Source: a virus. From it: a DNA stretch of 46,393 nt. The notes under the pieces are model-generated. The model was not told the DNA's origin. It saw only the letters and a program-made list of their open reading frames with translations, and made no database searches. The first letter of the stretch is position 1. Every line of letters starts with the position of its first letter. Below, in pieces: positions 16,231-24,861 of the stretch. The translations under genes were made by a program, and so were the position numbers. The stretch is from IMG/VR virus record IMGVR_UViG_3300043411_003039, positions 1 through 46,393 of that record. The stretch is one strand, 5' to 3'.

Positions 16231-16997
16231 ATTATTTGCCAATTTTTTGGTATTATATCGGATGTGTTCAGATTAGCATGATCACCAAACCATTTGGATG
16301 GAGATACTACAATTTTGTTTGGATTGTTGTTTATCCATGCTGCCCACCAACTAAATGAGGAATTAGCTATTATATTATTTTTACACATTGACATTAGCCA
16401 TAGATTTTCTATATCAGATAGATTATTTATAAAAATTGTGTTGTCGTATTTTAAATTTGATTTACACCATTCGATATCATCAGAAAATACCAAGATCCTA
16501 TCATAATTTTTTATCAACTCTAATCCTTGATTATAGTAATCAATACTTTGAACTGGGTGATACCCATTTGATGATACATAGTCTGTTCTTCTGATATGAA
16601 TGGATACAGAATTGTCTGTTAAAATGGAATTTAATTTGTTTGAAGTCTCAACATCTGGTTTTAATATTTCTCGTATTTGAGATGAATATTTGTGAAAGTA
16701 TTTTTCAGATTGCCAATACCCATCAAGATAGTAGTTATTATTTTGTACCACATTTATATCAGAAAATTTGAAAGAATCGGTTATTCTTATAAATCTTTCG
16801 CCAGAATTTTTATATTGATTCCAATTTAGGCTTGGAAATTTATCTAATTCGAACTTTCTTGGAGTTACCCCAGATTGGTTATTATAGAATCCTAGATCTA
16901 GAAATAGTTCTGTTTGGAATTTATTTGATAGGCTATGTCCGTGAGACCATTGAAATAATTGATTGCCTAAACCACCTTGTAATTTGACAACGATCAT
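16227..16997 (-). CDS. GT11-family alpha-1,2-fucosyltransferase-like enzyme
   Basis: This 256-residue protein is a clear GT11 glycosyltransferase: VKLQGGLGNQLFQWSHG at the N-terminus, SIHIRRTDYVSSNGYH carrying the HxRRxD donor-binding motif, LVFSDDIEWCK and the C-terminal NSSFSWWAAWIN. Family members mostly transfer fucose from GDP-fucose to galactose, but no GDP-fucose synthesis genes are visible, so the donor would come from the host or lie outside the window. The length is near the family norm, and it shares 4-nt overlaps with both neighbours. Confidence 0.93.
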   Translation of the reverse strand: MIVVKLQGGLGNQLFQWSHGHSLSNKFQTELFLDLGFYNNQSGVTPRKFELDKFPSLNWNQYKNSGERFIRITDSFKFSDINVVQNNNYYLDGYWQSEKYFHKYSSQIREILKPDVETSNKLNSILTDNSVSIHIRRTDYVSSNGYHPVQSIDYYNQGLELIKNYDRILVFSDDIEWCKSNLKYDNTIFINNLSDIENLWLMSMCKNNIIANSSFSWWAAWINNNPNKIVVSPSKWFGDHANLNTSDIIPKNWQII

Positions 16998-19552
16998 ATT
17001 TTAAATTTGGGATCCTCTAAATCCTTAATTGAAATGAATTTAACTCCACGGTCAATTAGGTTTTGATTGTTCTTTTTTATCTCCTCATAGAAGTTCCAAG
17101 CCAATACAATAATAACATCTGGTAGATTGTTATAACAATGTTCTTTTGATACTATTGGTATATTTACACCGGGTATGAATTTACCTACCTTTAGAGTGTT
17201 ATCTTCTACAGTATAATCAATAAATTTATTGTCTATTCCGAAAAAGTTTAGAGCTGTCGTTGCCTTGGCTGGTGATCCATATGATGATATCTTATAAATT
17301 TCTTTCAATTTGGATATGTTTGATAGTACAACGGATTTTAGTTCATTTACCATTTTTGAAAACCCTAAATATGTAGAATAGTCGTTTATTCCAAATTTTT
17401 CTTCCTTTTCGAGGAATTTAAAAACACTATCGTCAATTAGAGTGTTTTTAGATGCGTATACCCTGATGGATCCTCCATGGGTGTTAACATGTTCGACTCT
17501 ATTAATCGATATTCCTAGATTTTTGAAAAAGTTATTTAGAGAAGTGACTGACCAATAATTTGTGTGTTCATGATATATGTTGTCAAAAGTTAGATCTTTT
17601 ATTGTGTTCATTAAATATTGAACTTCAATTACAAAGTATCCATCATCTTTAAGAATTTTAAAAGCATTTAGGCATATTTCTTTTAGTTTATCAGAATGTG
17701 CAAAGACATTAAATGCTGTAACAACATCAACTTTCCTTAGATTGGATATCATATTAGCACATTCCTCATCAAAATATGAATTTATTGTATCAATACCATT
17801 ATCGTTAGCTAATTTACAAATGTTTTTTGCTGGTTCGATTCCTAGAACTTTAACACCTTTGCTTTTCATAGGTTTTAGAAATACACCATCATTACTTCCA
17901 ATATCTACAACAAATGAATTGGGGTTTAAGGATAAAGTATCAAATATTGAATTTGATAGATTTTCGAAATGCTTTCTAAATGACTCAGTTGTAGATGATA
18001 CATATAAGTAATCATCAAACATTTCTTTTGGATTTACAACGTAATTCAATTGGACATTTTTACAATTATCACAGTAGTCTATTTCCAAAGGATATTTTTT
18101 ACATCCATCATTGGGATTTAGAAGTAGATTATTTGCTAATGGAACTCTTCCTAGTGAAAGTACTTTTTTCATGTGAATATTGTTACATGATCTACATTCT
18201 TGTTTAAATCCAGACATTAGGTCTAATCTAAATTCCTCATTCACCAATTCATAGGGAATGGTGTGTGTTATTCCATAATTGTCATGTTCTCTTTCTCCAC
18301 GAACCAAATTTAGAAACACAGAATCTTCTAGAAACACCATTGTATGTGCTACATTGGGTTTTATCACTGCCATGTCTCCAGCTTTTATAAGTCTAGTTTC
18401 AATTACGGAATTTTCTGTGGATAGGTCTTTTATAACACTAACATATCTACCCTTGACTAGGAGACATTTTTGTTCTTGTATTGGATGATAGTGATTTGCT
18501 CTAACACTTCCAGTTTTTGACTCAATGTATCCAATAAGATTTATTGGTTCTGTTAGTTCATAATTAGATATTTTTCCACGATCATCAATATATTCTTTTT
18601 CCCCTCTATATGTGTATTCTAGGTCCTCTTTGACTTCTTGAGTGGACCATTTAGTGATCATCTCTCGAAGGGAATCTTCTATGTTATAGAGAAATTTAAA
18701 TCCTGTAGATATTAGTTTTTTATTGGATATTGTGTATCCAAGATTTGGAATTTCATCCTTAGTTTCGATTATTTTAACATTAGGATTTATTTTTTTACAC
18801 AATACAGCTACATCCTTGACCGTCATCGTTTCTTTTGAAACATGAAAAATATCTTTGGATATTGAATTCTCAGACATGAATTTAATACATCTAGCAACAT
18901 CGATTAGTGGAACTAAGCTTTTTAGTTGAACCCCACCTGAAAATAATTTTATTACTCCATTTTGAGAAGCTATTTTTGAGAATAAATTTGGCATAATATT
19001 AATTCTCATTGTATCAGTAGAATATCCATATACAGATGCTAATCGAAGTATGATGTAATTTTTGTCAGAATTTATTAGATCTTTTTCAGATTGAAATTTA
19101 CCACGAGCATATGTTAACATCGGACACGGTGTTACGGACTCATCGATATTGATCATTGTTTTGTCAAATCCCTCATATACAACATGTGTGGATGGGAATA
19201 TGATTTTTGCATCAGGTTTAGAGTACTTTATGACATTTCTAGTTCCTTCTACTCCAACATTTGTGATTTCTAAATCCTTTGCAGAATTTGATTCAGTTTT
19301 TGTATATGCGACATCGGTTATTCCAGCTAAGTGGACAATGACATCAGCGTCGGATAGTTCCTTAGATATTATGTCTTCATCAAATAGAGAAGCTTGGATA
19401 AAATTTATTCCCCAACATCTCAATTGATTGACCCTTTCGGAAACAAATTTTGAATCAATGACTGTTATATTTTTATATCTAGATTCTCCTGAGTAAATTT
19501 TGCACAATTCTGTGCCTATGTATCCTAGGCCACCCGTTATTACTATTTTCAT
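16994..19552 (-). CDS. Three-domain fusion: sugar epimerase, cupin isomerase-like and C-methyltransferase
   Basis: This 852-residue protein combines three sugar-modifying enzymes. Residues 1 to about 310 are an extended SDR (GGLGYIG; PSTHVVYEG; YARGK as YxxxK). Residues about 315-450 are a cupin domain (NHYHPIQEQK, then PNVAHTMVF). Residues about 453-852 are a NovU/TylCIII-type C-methyltransferase: a zinc-binding CRSC and CDNC region, a SAM site (VVDIGSNDGVFLK), YHEHTNYWS and the C-terminal SYGSPAKATT block. Together they could epimerise, isomerise and C-methylate a nucleotide-linked keto-sugar. I chose the ATG at 19552, right at the Rossmann strand; the longer reading starts with TTG. The gap of 29 nt to the upstream gene is one of the largest inside this operon. 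Confidence 0.9.
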   Translation of the reverse strand: MKIVITGGLGYIGTELCKIYSGESRYKNITVIDSKFVSERVNQLRCWGINFIQASLFDEDIISKELSDADVIVHLAGITDVAYTKTESNSAKDLEITNVGVEGTRNVIKYSKPDAKIIFPSTHVVYEGFDKTMINIDESVTPCPMLTYARGKFQSEKDLINSDKNYIILRLASVYGYSTDTMRINIMPNLFSKIASQNGVIKLFSGGVQLKSLVPLIDVARCIKFMSENSISKDIFHVSKETMTVKDVAVLCKKINPNVKIIETKDEIPNLGYTISNKKLISTGFKFLYNIEDSLREMITKWSTQEVKEDLEYTYRGEKEYIDDRGKISNYELTEPINLIGYIESKTGSVRANHYHPIQEQKCLLVKGRYVSVIKDLSTENSVIETRLIKAGDMAVIKPNVAHTMVFLEDSVFLNLVRGEREHDNYGITHTIPYELVNEEFRLDLMSGFKQECRSCNNIHMKKVLSLGRVPLANNLLLNPNDGCKKYPLEIDYCDNCKNVQLNYVVNPKEMFDDYLYVSSTTESFRKHFENLSNSIFDTLSLNPNSFVVDIGSNDGVFLKPMKSKGVKVLGIEPAKNICKLANDNGIDTINSYFDEECANMISNLRKVDVVTAFNVFAHSDKLKEICLNAFKILKDDGYFVIEVQYLMNTIKDLTFDNIYHEHTNYWSVTSLNNFFKNLGISINRVEHVNTHGGSIRVYASKNTLIDDSVFKFLEKEEKFGINDYSTYLGFSKMVNELKSVVLSNISKLKEIYKISSYGSPAKATTALNFFGIDNKFIDYTVEDNTLKVGKFIPGVNIPIVSKEHCYNNLPDVIIVLAWNFYEEIKKNNQNLIDRGVKFISIKDLEDPKFKI

Positions 19553-19581
19553 AAGATTTATATTTTTGATATTTATATTGT

Positions 19582-20169
19582 TTATACTCTTGTCCACCAA
19601 ACATATCCCCTTTCTACATTTAATTCTAAGTTAAATTCTTTTATAAATTCATCTACTGCTTTTTTGACTCCGAGGAAATTTGGATGATCATAATCATGTC
19701 CTGATAAAATTCCACCTTTTTTTATTTTGTGTATCCAATTTCTTGTATCCTGATATACTGCATCATATGAGTGTTCAGCATCTATAAATACCATGTCTAA
19801 TTTGTGATCTATTATACTTAAAGAATTTGTACTATTTTCTCGAATGAATTTTATTCTATTTTCAAATTTTTGTAGTCTATTTTTAGCAAATTGAAATAGA
19901 CTTTCATAATCTGATTGATTAAAGGGAATTCCATTTAATTTTTTGAAACTATCGGTAGTTGTATTAGACAATAAATAAGAATCTATTGCATATGCTAATT
20001 CAATTTTTGTGTTGTTTAGTATTTCTTCTAGATGTCCACCAAAAGCTACACCAATTTCGGCAAAATACCTAAATTGATTTTCATTTATGATTTTACTTAC
20101 TATTCCATAATAAGTATTTCCCCATCCTATATCTGCTGAATTAGCATGGTCTTGTATATTATAGTCCAT
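19582..20169 (-). CDS. SAM-dependent methyltransferase, Methyltransf_24 type
   Basis: This 195-residue class I methyltransferase-like protein has EIGVAFGGHLEEIL as SAM motif I, a Rossmann order of strands, and the family hallmark DMVFIDAEHSYDAVYQD followed by GGILSGHDYDHP. This group often has O-methyltransferase or hydroxylase-like members in glycan clusters. It overlaps the upstream GT47-like gene by 11 nt. The acceptor is unknown; a sugar hydroxyl is the likely target by context. A similar domain is fused to a glycosyltransferase-like domain at 34451. Confidence 0.8.
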   Translation of the reverse strand: MDYNIQDHANSADIGWGNTYYGIVSKIINENQFRYFAEIGVAFGGHLEEILNNTKIELAYAIDSYLLSNTTTDSFKKLNGIPFNQSDYESLFQFAKNRLQKFENRIKFIRENSTNSLSIIDHKLDMVFIDAEHSYDAVYQDTRNWIHKIKKGGILSGHDYDHPNFLGVKKAVDEFIKEFNLELNVERGYVWWTRV

Positions 20170-20980
20170 TTATTATTGTAATAATTTTTTTAGATAGTGA
20201 ATTGTATTCGTAGTAGTTTTGATATATATAATCCCCATGACTTCTCATTTCTTGGATTTTATCATCAGATATTTTTGATAATATATTGTCAATTTGGTCA
20301 ATATTGCTTTCATGGATCAGAATACATGCTTTTTCAAATTCAATTTCTTTTTCAAATGGTATCCATTTTTCATCATAAATAAATACTGGAATTGTACCTG
20401 ACTGTAGACACTCACATATTTTGAATGTTGTGGGGCTTCTACCATTAGCACATAGAAAAAATTTTGATCTTTCTAAATGATCGTAATAGGACGATGAATC
20501 TATATTTCTCCCAACAACATATTTGTTCTTGGGTAGGATATCCATTATTCTTTGTTGAGTTGGATGGTCATAAGTTCCTTTATATCTACCAAAAAAAGAA
20601 CAAAATATATCTCTATCTCTATTTTTATTTATATTTGGTCTTGGTAAACACGTTGTGGGTAAAATAAAATCATATATTTTATTTTGAGCCAGTGAAAATA
20701 CATAAAGATCGAGGTTTGATATATTATTTAATATTCCATCATCATATTGGACTAAAGTAAAATATTTTTTAGATCGGTCTAGGTGATTGATATAGTTTTG
20801 AAGATCAGAGATGTCCCCATTTCCAAAATTTCTATTTACATAGAATGCTGTCCAAAAAATTGGAAGATATTCCAATTTGGTTTGGATATTATTTAGTGTA
20901 TAGAATTCATAGAAAAATTCCTCAAATATCTTATAGTTATATTTTGGATATTCTATGTTAATTTTAGGTCTTATGTCCAC
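20159..20980 (-). CDS. Exostosin-family (GT47-like) glycosyltransferase
   Basis: This 273-residue protein matches the C-terminal, donor-binding half of exostosin-like transferases: SKFFLCANGRSPTTFKICE and LQSGTIPVFIYDEKWIPFE, followed by an acidic helix. CSFFGRYKGTYDHPTQQR is the usual loop before the second Rossmann domain. The start is GTG at 20980, inside the end of the upstream gene; no nearby ATG keeps the first strands. It is cytosolic, without a signal or anchor, unlike eukaryotic exostosins. The donor is unknown. Confidence 0.82.
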   Translation of the reverse strand: MDIRPKINIEYPKYNYKIFEEFFYEFYTLNNIQTKLEYLPIFWTAFYVNRNFGNGDISDLQNYINHLDRSKKYFTLVQYDDGILNNISNLDLYVFSLAQNKIYDFILPTTCLPRPNINKNRDRDIFCSFFGRYKGTYDHPTQQRIMDILPKNKYVVGRNIDSSSYYDHLERSKFFLCANGRSPTTFKICECLQSGTIPVFIYDEKWIPFEKEIEFEKACILIHESNIDQIDNILSKISDDKIQEMRSHGDYIYQNYYEYNSLSKKIITIINGL

Positions 20981-21693
20981 TGCTTTACTTTATTTACTAT
21001 TGTATTAACAACATGATTACTATTATTGGATTGTGATACCCAATGACTATTATTCCCTAGTCTGTGATTATACCTTAATCCTTCAACTATGTGGAATTTA
21101 GCATCATCTATATTTTTGAACCACAGATATATTAAATAGTAGGCATCTGCTGCATATGATTCAATTATTTCACTTTCGAGAGAGACGCAATTTAGATATG
21201 TGTTTTTATTAAAAAAATAGTTTCCAGTATTTAAAATACAATCCCATGGTATAGTTCTACCTGACGTGACTTTATTAATGTATAGTGATTTATTTAGAAC
21301 TGTATTGGAATAGATAGTGTAATCAAGTAGGGGTGAGCTGCACATAGCATGACTAGGGGCATATATTGTTTTTTCATCTCTTAACCCATTAAGAGAATCT
21401 AGGTATTGAATTGATATATCATTATCAGAATCTAGAAGTATTATCCACTCATTTTTTGATCTCTCAACACATTTTAGCTTATTTAGAAAAGATCCTAGAT
21501 TTTTTTCATTTCTGTGAATTACTATTTTTGAGCTTAGGTTTGAAGCCTTTGAAACTAAATCATTATAGATAACCATATTTGAATGGTCGTCATTTATTAG
21601 TATTTCTGATATTCTCTCGTCCGAAAGGACTTTAATAAAAGATTCTATAACATAATCACTTCTATTATAGTTAGGTATTGCTAATGTTATCAT
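20971..21693 (-). CDS. Glycosyltransferase family 2
   Basis: This 240-residue GT-A transferase has the family 2 start ITLAIPNYNRSDYVIESF, the strand ILINDDHS and the DxD-type site ILLDSDNDIS (about residue 95). The ATG at 21693 overlaps the FkbM gene stop by 4 nt (ATGA) and places the first strand at the N-terminus; the longer reading adds eight residues that do not belong to the fold. There are no membrane helices, so it acts in the cytosol. Donor and acceptor are unknown. Confidence 0.85.
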   Translation of the reverse strand: MITLAIPNYNRSDYVIESFIKVLSDERISEILINDDHSNMVIYNDLVSKASNLSSKIVIHRNEKNLGSFLNKLKCVERSKNEWIILLDSDNDISIQYLDSLNGLRDEKTIYAPSHAMCSSPLLDYTIYSNTVLNKSLYINKVTSGRTIPWDCILNTGNYFFNKNTYLNCVSLESEIIESYAADAYYLIYLWFKNIDDAKFHIVEGLRYNHRLGNNSHWVSQSNNSNHVVNTIVNKVKQWT

Positions 21694-22295
21694 TTTATGT
21701 ATAAAGCATCTCCCCATTCAAATTCGGTCATGGATGTTTCTACCCTTCGGAATCCAAAGTTTGAAACATATTCATCTATTTCGGATAGCAATGCGCAATT
21801 TTTGTATAATGTATTTGTGTTTATCTCTGTGTAGATAAATTCAAATTCATTTAGTAAATCACCGAATCCCATTAATGCTAGTAATTCGGCGCCTTGTATA
21901 TCTAAATTTATAAAATTATAATTCTGTAAATTTATTTTATTTTCAAGTATTAGGGTATCCATTCTTTTTGATGGTACTTCAACTATATCACTAACATATA
22001 TATGTGGATGGTGAATTTTATGTCTATCTAATTCGAGGATAGATGATGACTGTCCATTATTTGTTACATTCAATTTGTATATTTCCCCATCGACATTTGA
22101 TATAGCATAATTAAAAACTGATTCTCCATTTAATTTTATTGACTCAAATATTATTGGATTTGCTTCGATCCATATGGTATTTGATAGTCCATTTCTATTA
22201 TATTCGATTTTTTCTTCCATCAAGTGGGCCCCAATATGTATGATTCCCTTCGGGGATCCATATTTTTTTACTATTTCGGTGAAATTTATTAACAT
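21690..22295 (-). CDS. FkbM-family methyltransferase
   Basis: This 201-residue SAM-dependent O-methyltransferase of the FkbM type has motif I as IIHIGAHLMEE, an acidic end of strand 2 (WIEANP), the ISNVDGEI block and the family signature NLDIQGAELLALMG. FkbM enzymes methylate hydroxyls on sugars and polyketides; in this operon a sugar target is likely. The start overlaps the upstream gene stop by one base (TAATG) and the stop overlaps the next start by 4 nt. Confidence 0.87.
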   Translation of the reverse strand: MLINFTEIVKKYGSPKGIIHIGAHLMEEKIEYNRNGLSNTIWIEANPIIFESIKLNGESVFNYAISNVDGEIYKLNVTNNGQSSSILELDRHKIHHPHIYVSDIVEVPSKRMDTLILENKINLQNYNFINLDIQGAELLALMGFGDLLNEFEFIYTEINTNTLYKNCALLSEIDEYVSNFGFRRVETSMTEFEWGDALYIK

Positions 22296-22942
22296 TATAA
22301 TATTTGATTTAGATCATATTTTTTGGTATTGAAATTGCTTTGTGTGTGTACTCTATGAAGAACTAGAACATTTGGAATATTCATAAATGTTTTACCCATC
22401 CTCATTAATCTTAGCCAAAAATCAAAATCTTCAATTCCGTCGATATCTTCTCTCCATCCATTGTTTTCTAGAGCAATTGACTTTTTGAAAATAGCACTAG
22501 TGTTAGCAACTTGATTATTTCCGCTGAGTGAGAGGGATTTTATTGTCTCGTTTGTCATTGACAAATTTGGAGATCCAATTATGTTACCATTCTCATTAAT
22601 ATAGTTGATAAAGGTTCCAATTACATCGAATTCTTTGGTGTAGTTAATTTGGCTTTCGAGCTTTATGTCTATCCAGATATCATCATCATCCTGAATAGAG
22701 ATCCAATCATATTTGGCTTCCCCTATTAACTTATTAAGTGTCTTTGACTTACTAGGTTGGTCATATTCAAATATTTTGATTCTACTATCTTCGAAAGATT
22801 CAATTATCTCTTTCGATCCATCTGTTGTTCCATTTAATCCAATGAGAAGTTCAAATTCTGTGAATGTTTGATCAAGAACAGATTTGATTGATTGTTTTAA
22901 ATATCTTTCTCCATTATGAGTTGCTAATAAAATTGATATCAT
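22295..22942 (-). CDS. Glycosyltransferase family 2
   Basis: This 215-residue protein is a compact and typical GT2: MISILLATHNGERYLKQSIKS, LIGLNGTTDGSKEII, the DxD site SIQDDDDIW (about residues 82-90) and the acceptor-side motif IDGIEDFDFWLRL (ED near the catalytic base). It is soluble and lacks the C-terminal helices of membrane GT2 enzymes. It overlaps the upstream gene by 4 nt. Confidence 0.93.
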   Translation of the reverse strand: MISILLATHNGERYLKQSIKSVLDQTFTEFELLIGLNGTTDGSKEIIESFEDSRIKIFEYDQPSKSKTLNKLIGEAKYDWISIQDDDDIWIDIKLESQINYTKEFDVIGTFINYINENGNIIGSPNLSMTNETIKSLSLSGNNQVANTSAIFKKSIALENNGWREDIDGIEDFDFWLRLMRMGKTFMNIPNVLVLHRVHTQSNFNTKKYDLNQIL

Positions 22943-23460
22943 ATGTGGGCTACTAGTATGTCATTTTTTTCAACACCATCTTCATATGTGAATTTGTAGT
23001 TTGGATTTATTTCTAATAACTTATTGATGATATCATCCTTATAAAATCCATGTACAGGATTGGGAAGTTCCCAACACCTCATATCATCTATCATTATGGT
23101 GTGATCTTTTATAGAGTGTTTTTTTATTACGTCTAGCTCTTGGATAAGAGGGGACCAATAATCTCCGAGGGCTGTATCCTCACAGGAGTGATGGCCATCT
23201 AACCAGAAAGTTATTTTTTCATTTATTTTTTCAATTACATCTGGTAGCATTTTATATGAATCTCCTTTAATAACTTGAACATTGTTTAGATGACTGAATT
23301 TAGATTCACATATTTTGTGATACTTGTCAGAAAGTTCTATAGATATTATATTTTTGAATCCAGCATCTAATGCTTGATTTATTCCATCTCCCCAGAATGA
23401 TCCAGTCTCAATGAAGTATTGATTCAGGTATTTTTCAAAGTTTTCTTTTTTGGAAGGCAT
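22939..23460 (-). CDS. Methyltransferase-like Rossmann protein
   Basis: This 173-residue protein has a class I methyltransferase outline: FIETGSFWGDGINQALDAGF in place of motif I, IISIELSDKYH at the end of strand 2 (acidic Glu for the ribose), VIKGDS at motif II and FWLDGHHSCEDTAL at the motif IV position. The Gly-rich loop is atypical, so SAM binding is probable but not certain. It lies between a GT6 and a GT2 gene with 1- and 4-nt overlaps, so a role in sugar methylation is likely by context. Confidence 0.65.
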   Translation of the reverse strand: MPSKKENFEKYLNQYFIETGSFWGDGINQALDAGFKNIISIELSDKYHKICESKFSHLNNVQVIKGDSYKMLPDVIEKINEKITFWLDGHHSCEDTALGDYWSPLIQELDVIKKHSIKDHTIMIDDMRCWELPNPVHGFYKDDIINKLLEINPNYKFTYEDGVEKNDILVAHI

Positions 23461-24137
23461 TATTTTCTTATTTCTGAATGATTTTTGTTTAAGGCTAGTA
23501 GTCTTTTCTCAAATGGTATATTGACACTTTCTGGATAACAATAACTAGGACTTAATATTTTTGTTGGTGGATTGTCTATGAGGTATCTATTAATATGGCT
23601 CTCATCGTGCCAAATAGCTATAATCTTGTTTTTAAAATCCTCTTCGATATTTTTAGATATTATTTCGGACATCTTTAGATATGTGGATGATGATCCTCCA
23701 TTGAATCCACCTGCAAAATATTGCATGGATTCGGATTTATCAACAAAGGCTAAAGATTGTGGTCTATTTTCGGGTGTTCCTCTTTGGCCACAATATCCGG
23801 GATGTTGAGTTGCAACTAGGTCACTTAATATTTCATCTCCAACATGACCAACGAATTTCATATCGACATCACAATAATATAAATAATCCATTTCTGATAG
23901 GTCAGACTTGCTATCATTGAATATTTCATATCTACCTAGCGTCATCCATGGCCATGGCTTATGGTCAACATTTATTATTTTATATTTTCTACGAGAATCA
24001 ATATCAAAATTTTGATTTGTGAATATAAAATAGGTAACATCCAATGCATTTAAGAAAAACTTATCTGCACTTGATATTAGGGGTTGTAAAAATTGAGTGT
24101 ATTTATTTGTCGCTATTAATAAAAGACCAATCTTCAT
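23460..24137 (-). CDS. GT6-family glycosyltransferase (ABO / alpha-1,3-galactosyltransferase type)
   Basis: This 225-residue protein carries the GT6 signature in order: LLIATNKY at the start, the metal site YYCDVDMKFVGHVG, ATQHPGY, the acceptor and donor region YFAGGFNGG, and the C-terminal WHDESHINRYL followed by PPTKILSPSYCYPE. GT6 enzymes transfer Gal or GalNAc with retention. The metal motif is D-V-D as in vertebrate members; many bacterial members are reported to have N-x-N. The ATG at 24137 starts exactly at the first strand; an ATG at 24170 would add a tail of unrelated residues. It overlaps the end of the GT2 gene by 35 nt. Confidence 0.9.
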   Translation of the reverse strand: MKIGLLLIATNKYTQFLQPLISSADKFFLNALDVTYFIFTNQNFDIDSRRKYKIINVDHKPWPWMTLGRYEIFNDSKSDLSEMDYLYYCDVDMKFVGHVGDEILSDLVATQHPGYCGQRGTPENRPQSLAFVDKSESMQYFAGGFNGGSSSTYLKMSEIISKNIEEDFKNKIIAIWHDESHINRYLIDNPPTKILSPSYCYPESVNIPFEKRLLALNKNHSEIRK

Positions 24138-24861
24138 GTGTGCGAAAAGATTTTTTGGCAAAAATCTCATCAGCTACAGATTTTTGTAATGTTGGATCCA
24201 CAAAGTGATCATTTTGTTGATGTAGTCGGTAGTAGTATACTGGATTTGGATTAAATTTAACTCTTTTGAATCCCGCAATTTCCATTAATGGGGTCATAAT
24301 AGCAACATCATATGTTATTGTATAGAATTCTCCATTTTTATTTTTATAACAATTTAATTCCGGATCTTGTTTAATTAGCTCTTTGTATAGTTTATATTTA
24401 AATGTTCTAATGTGTGATGCCCAATATCCACCTTTTCTAAGATTTTTAAATTCCTGTTCCGTATATGGCTTACAGTGTCCGATAGTTCCATTAGGCCACA
24501 TATACTGCCCATATGTTAATAGTGTTTCATCTTGATATAAATTGTTTATTATGTCATTAGCATCTGCTCTTATCAGAAAATCATCACCATCTAAAATACA
24601 AATAATGTCTTCGTCGTCTAAATTAGATTCTACTATTCCGTTATGAATGTTCGGGAGAGCGGTTACTCTTTCGATATTCTTTCGAATTTGAAATCTATTA
24701 TCGGATGGAATATTTTGTGATGTCTCATCTGTTGATGCGTCATCACAAAATATTCCAATCCAATTTTTATAGTTTTGGCTTATAAGTGTATTCGAGCATT
24801 GGCTTATATAATCCTTTACATTTCTAAATGGAATTATAAATACAAGTCTATTATTTATCAC
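24103..24861 (-). CDS. Glycosyltransferase family 2
   Basis: This 252-residue GT-A protein has the start RLVFIIPFRNVKDYISQC, GIFCDDASTDETSQN and the DxD site IICILDGDDFLI (about residues 87-97). The C-terminal half has the acceptor-side pattern of short soluble GT2 enzymes (YDVAIMTPLMEIAG, NPVYYYRLHQQND). The start is GTG at 24861, overlapping the clpC stop by 11 nt, so translation is coupled to the ATPase gene; no other start keeps the first strand. Confidence 0.88.
   Translation of the reverse strand: MINNRLVFIIPFRNVKDYISQCSNTLISQNYKNWIGIFCDDASTDETSQNIPSDNRFQIRKNIERVTALPNIHNGIVESNLDDEDIICILDGDDFLIRADANDIINNLYQDETLLTYGQYMWPNGTIGHCKPYTEQEFKNLRKGGYWASHIRTFKYKLYKELIKQDPELNCYKNKNGEFYTITYDVAIMTPLMEIAGFKRVKFNPNPVYYYRLHQQNDHFVDPTLQKSVADEIFAKKSFRTHEDWSFINSDK

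Noticed and set aside
16231-16242. TTG start giving the transferase-NadE fusion four more residues
   Set aside because: The ATG at 16230 overlaps the preceding stop by 4 nt, like most genes in this operon. The same reasoning removed TTG starts at 10320, 19600, 27383 and 46080.
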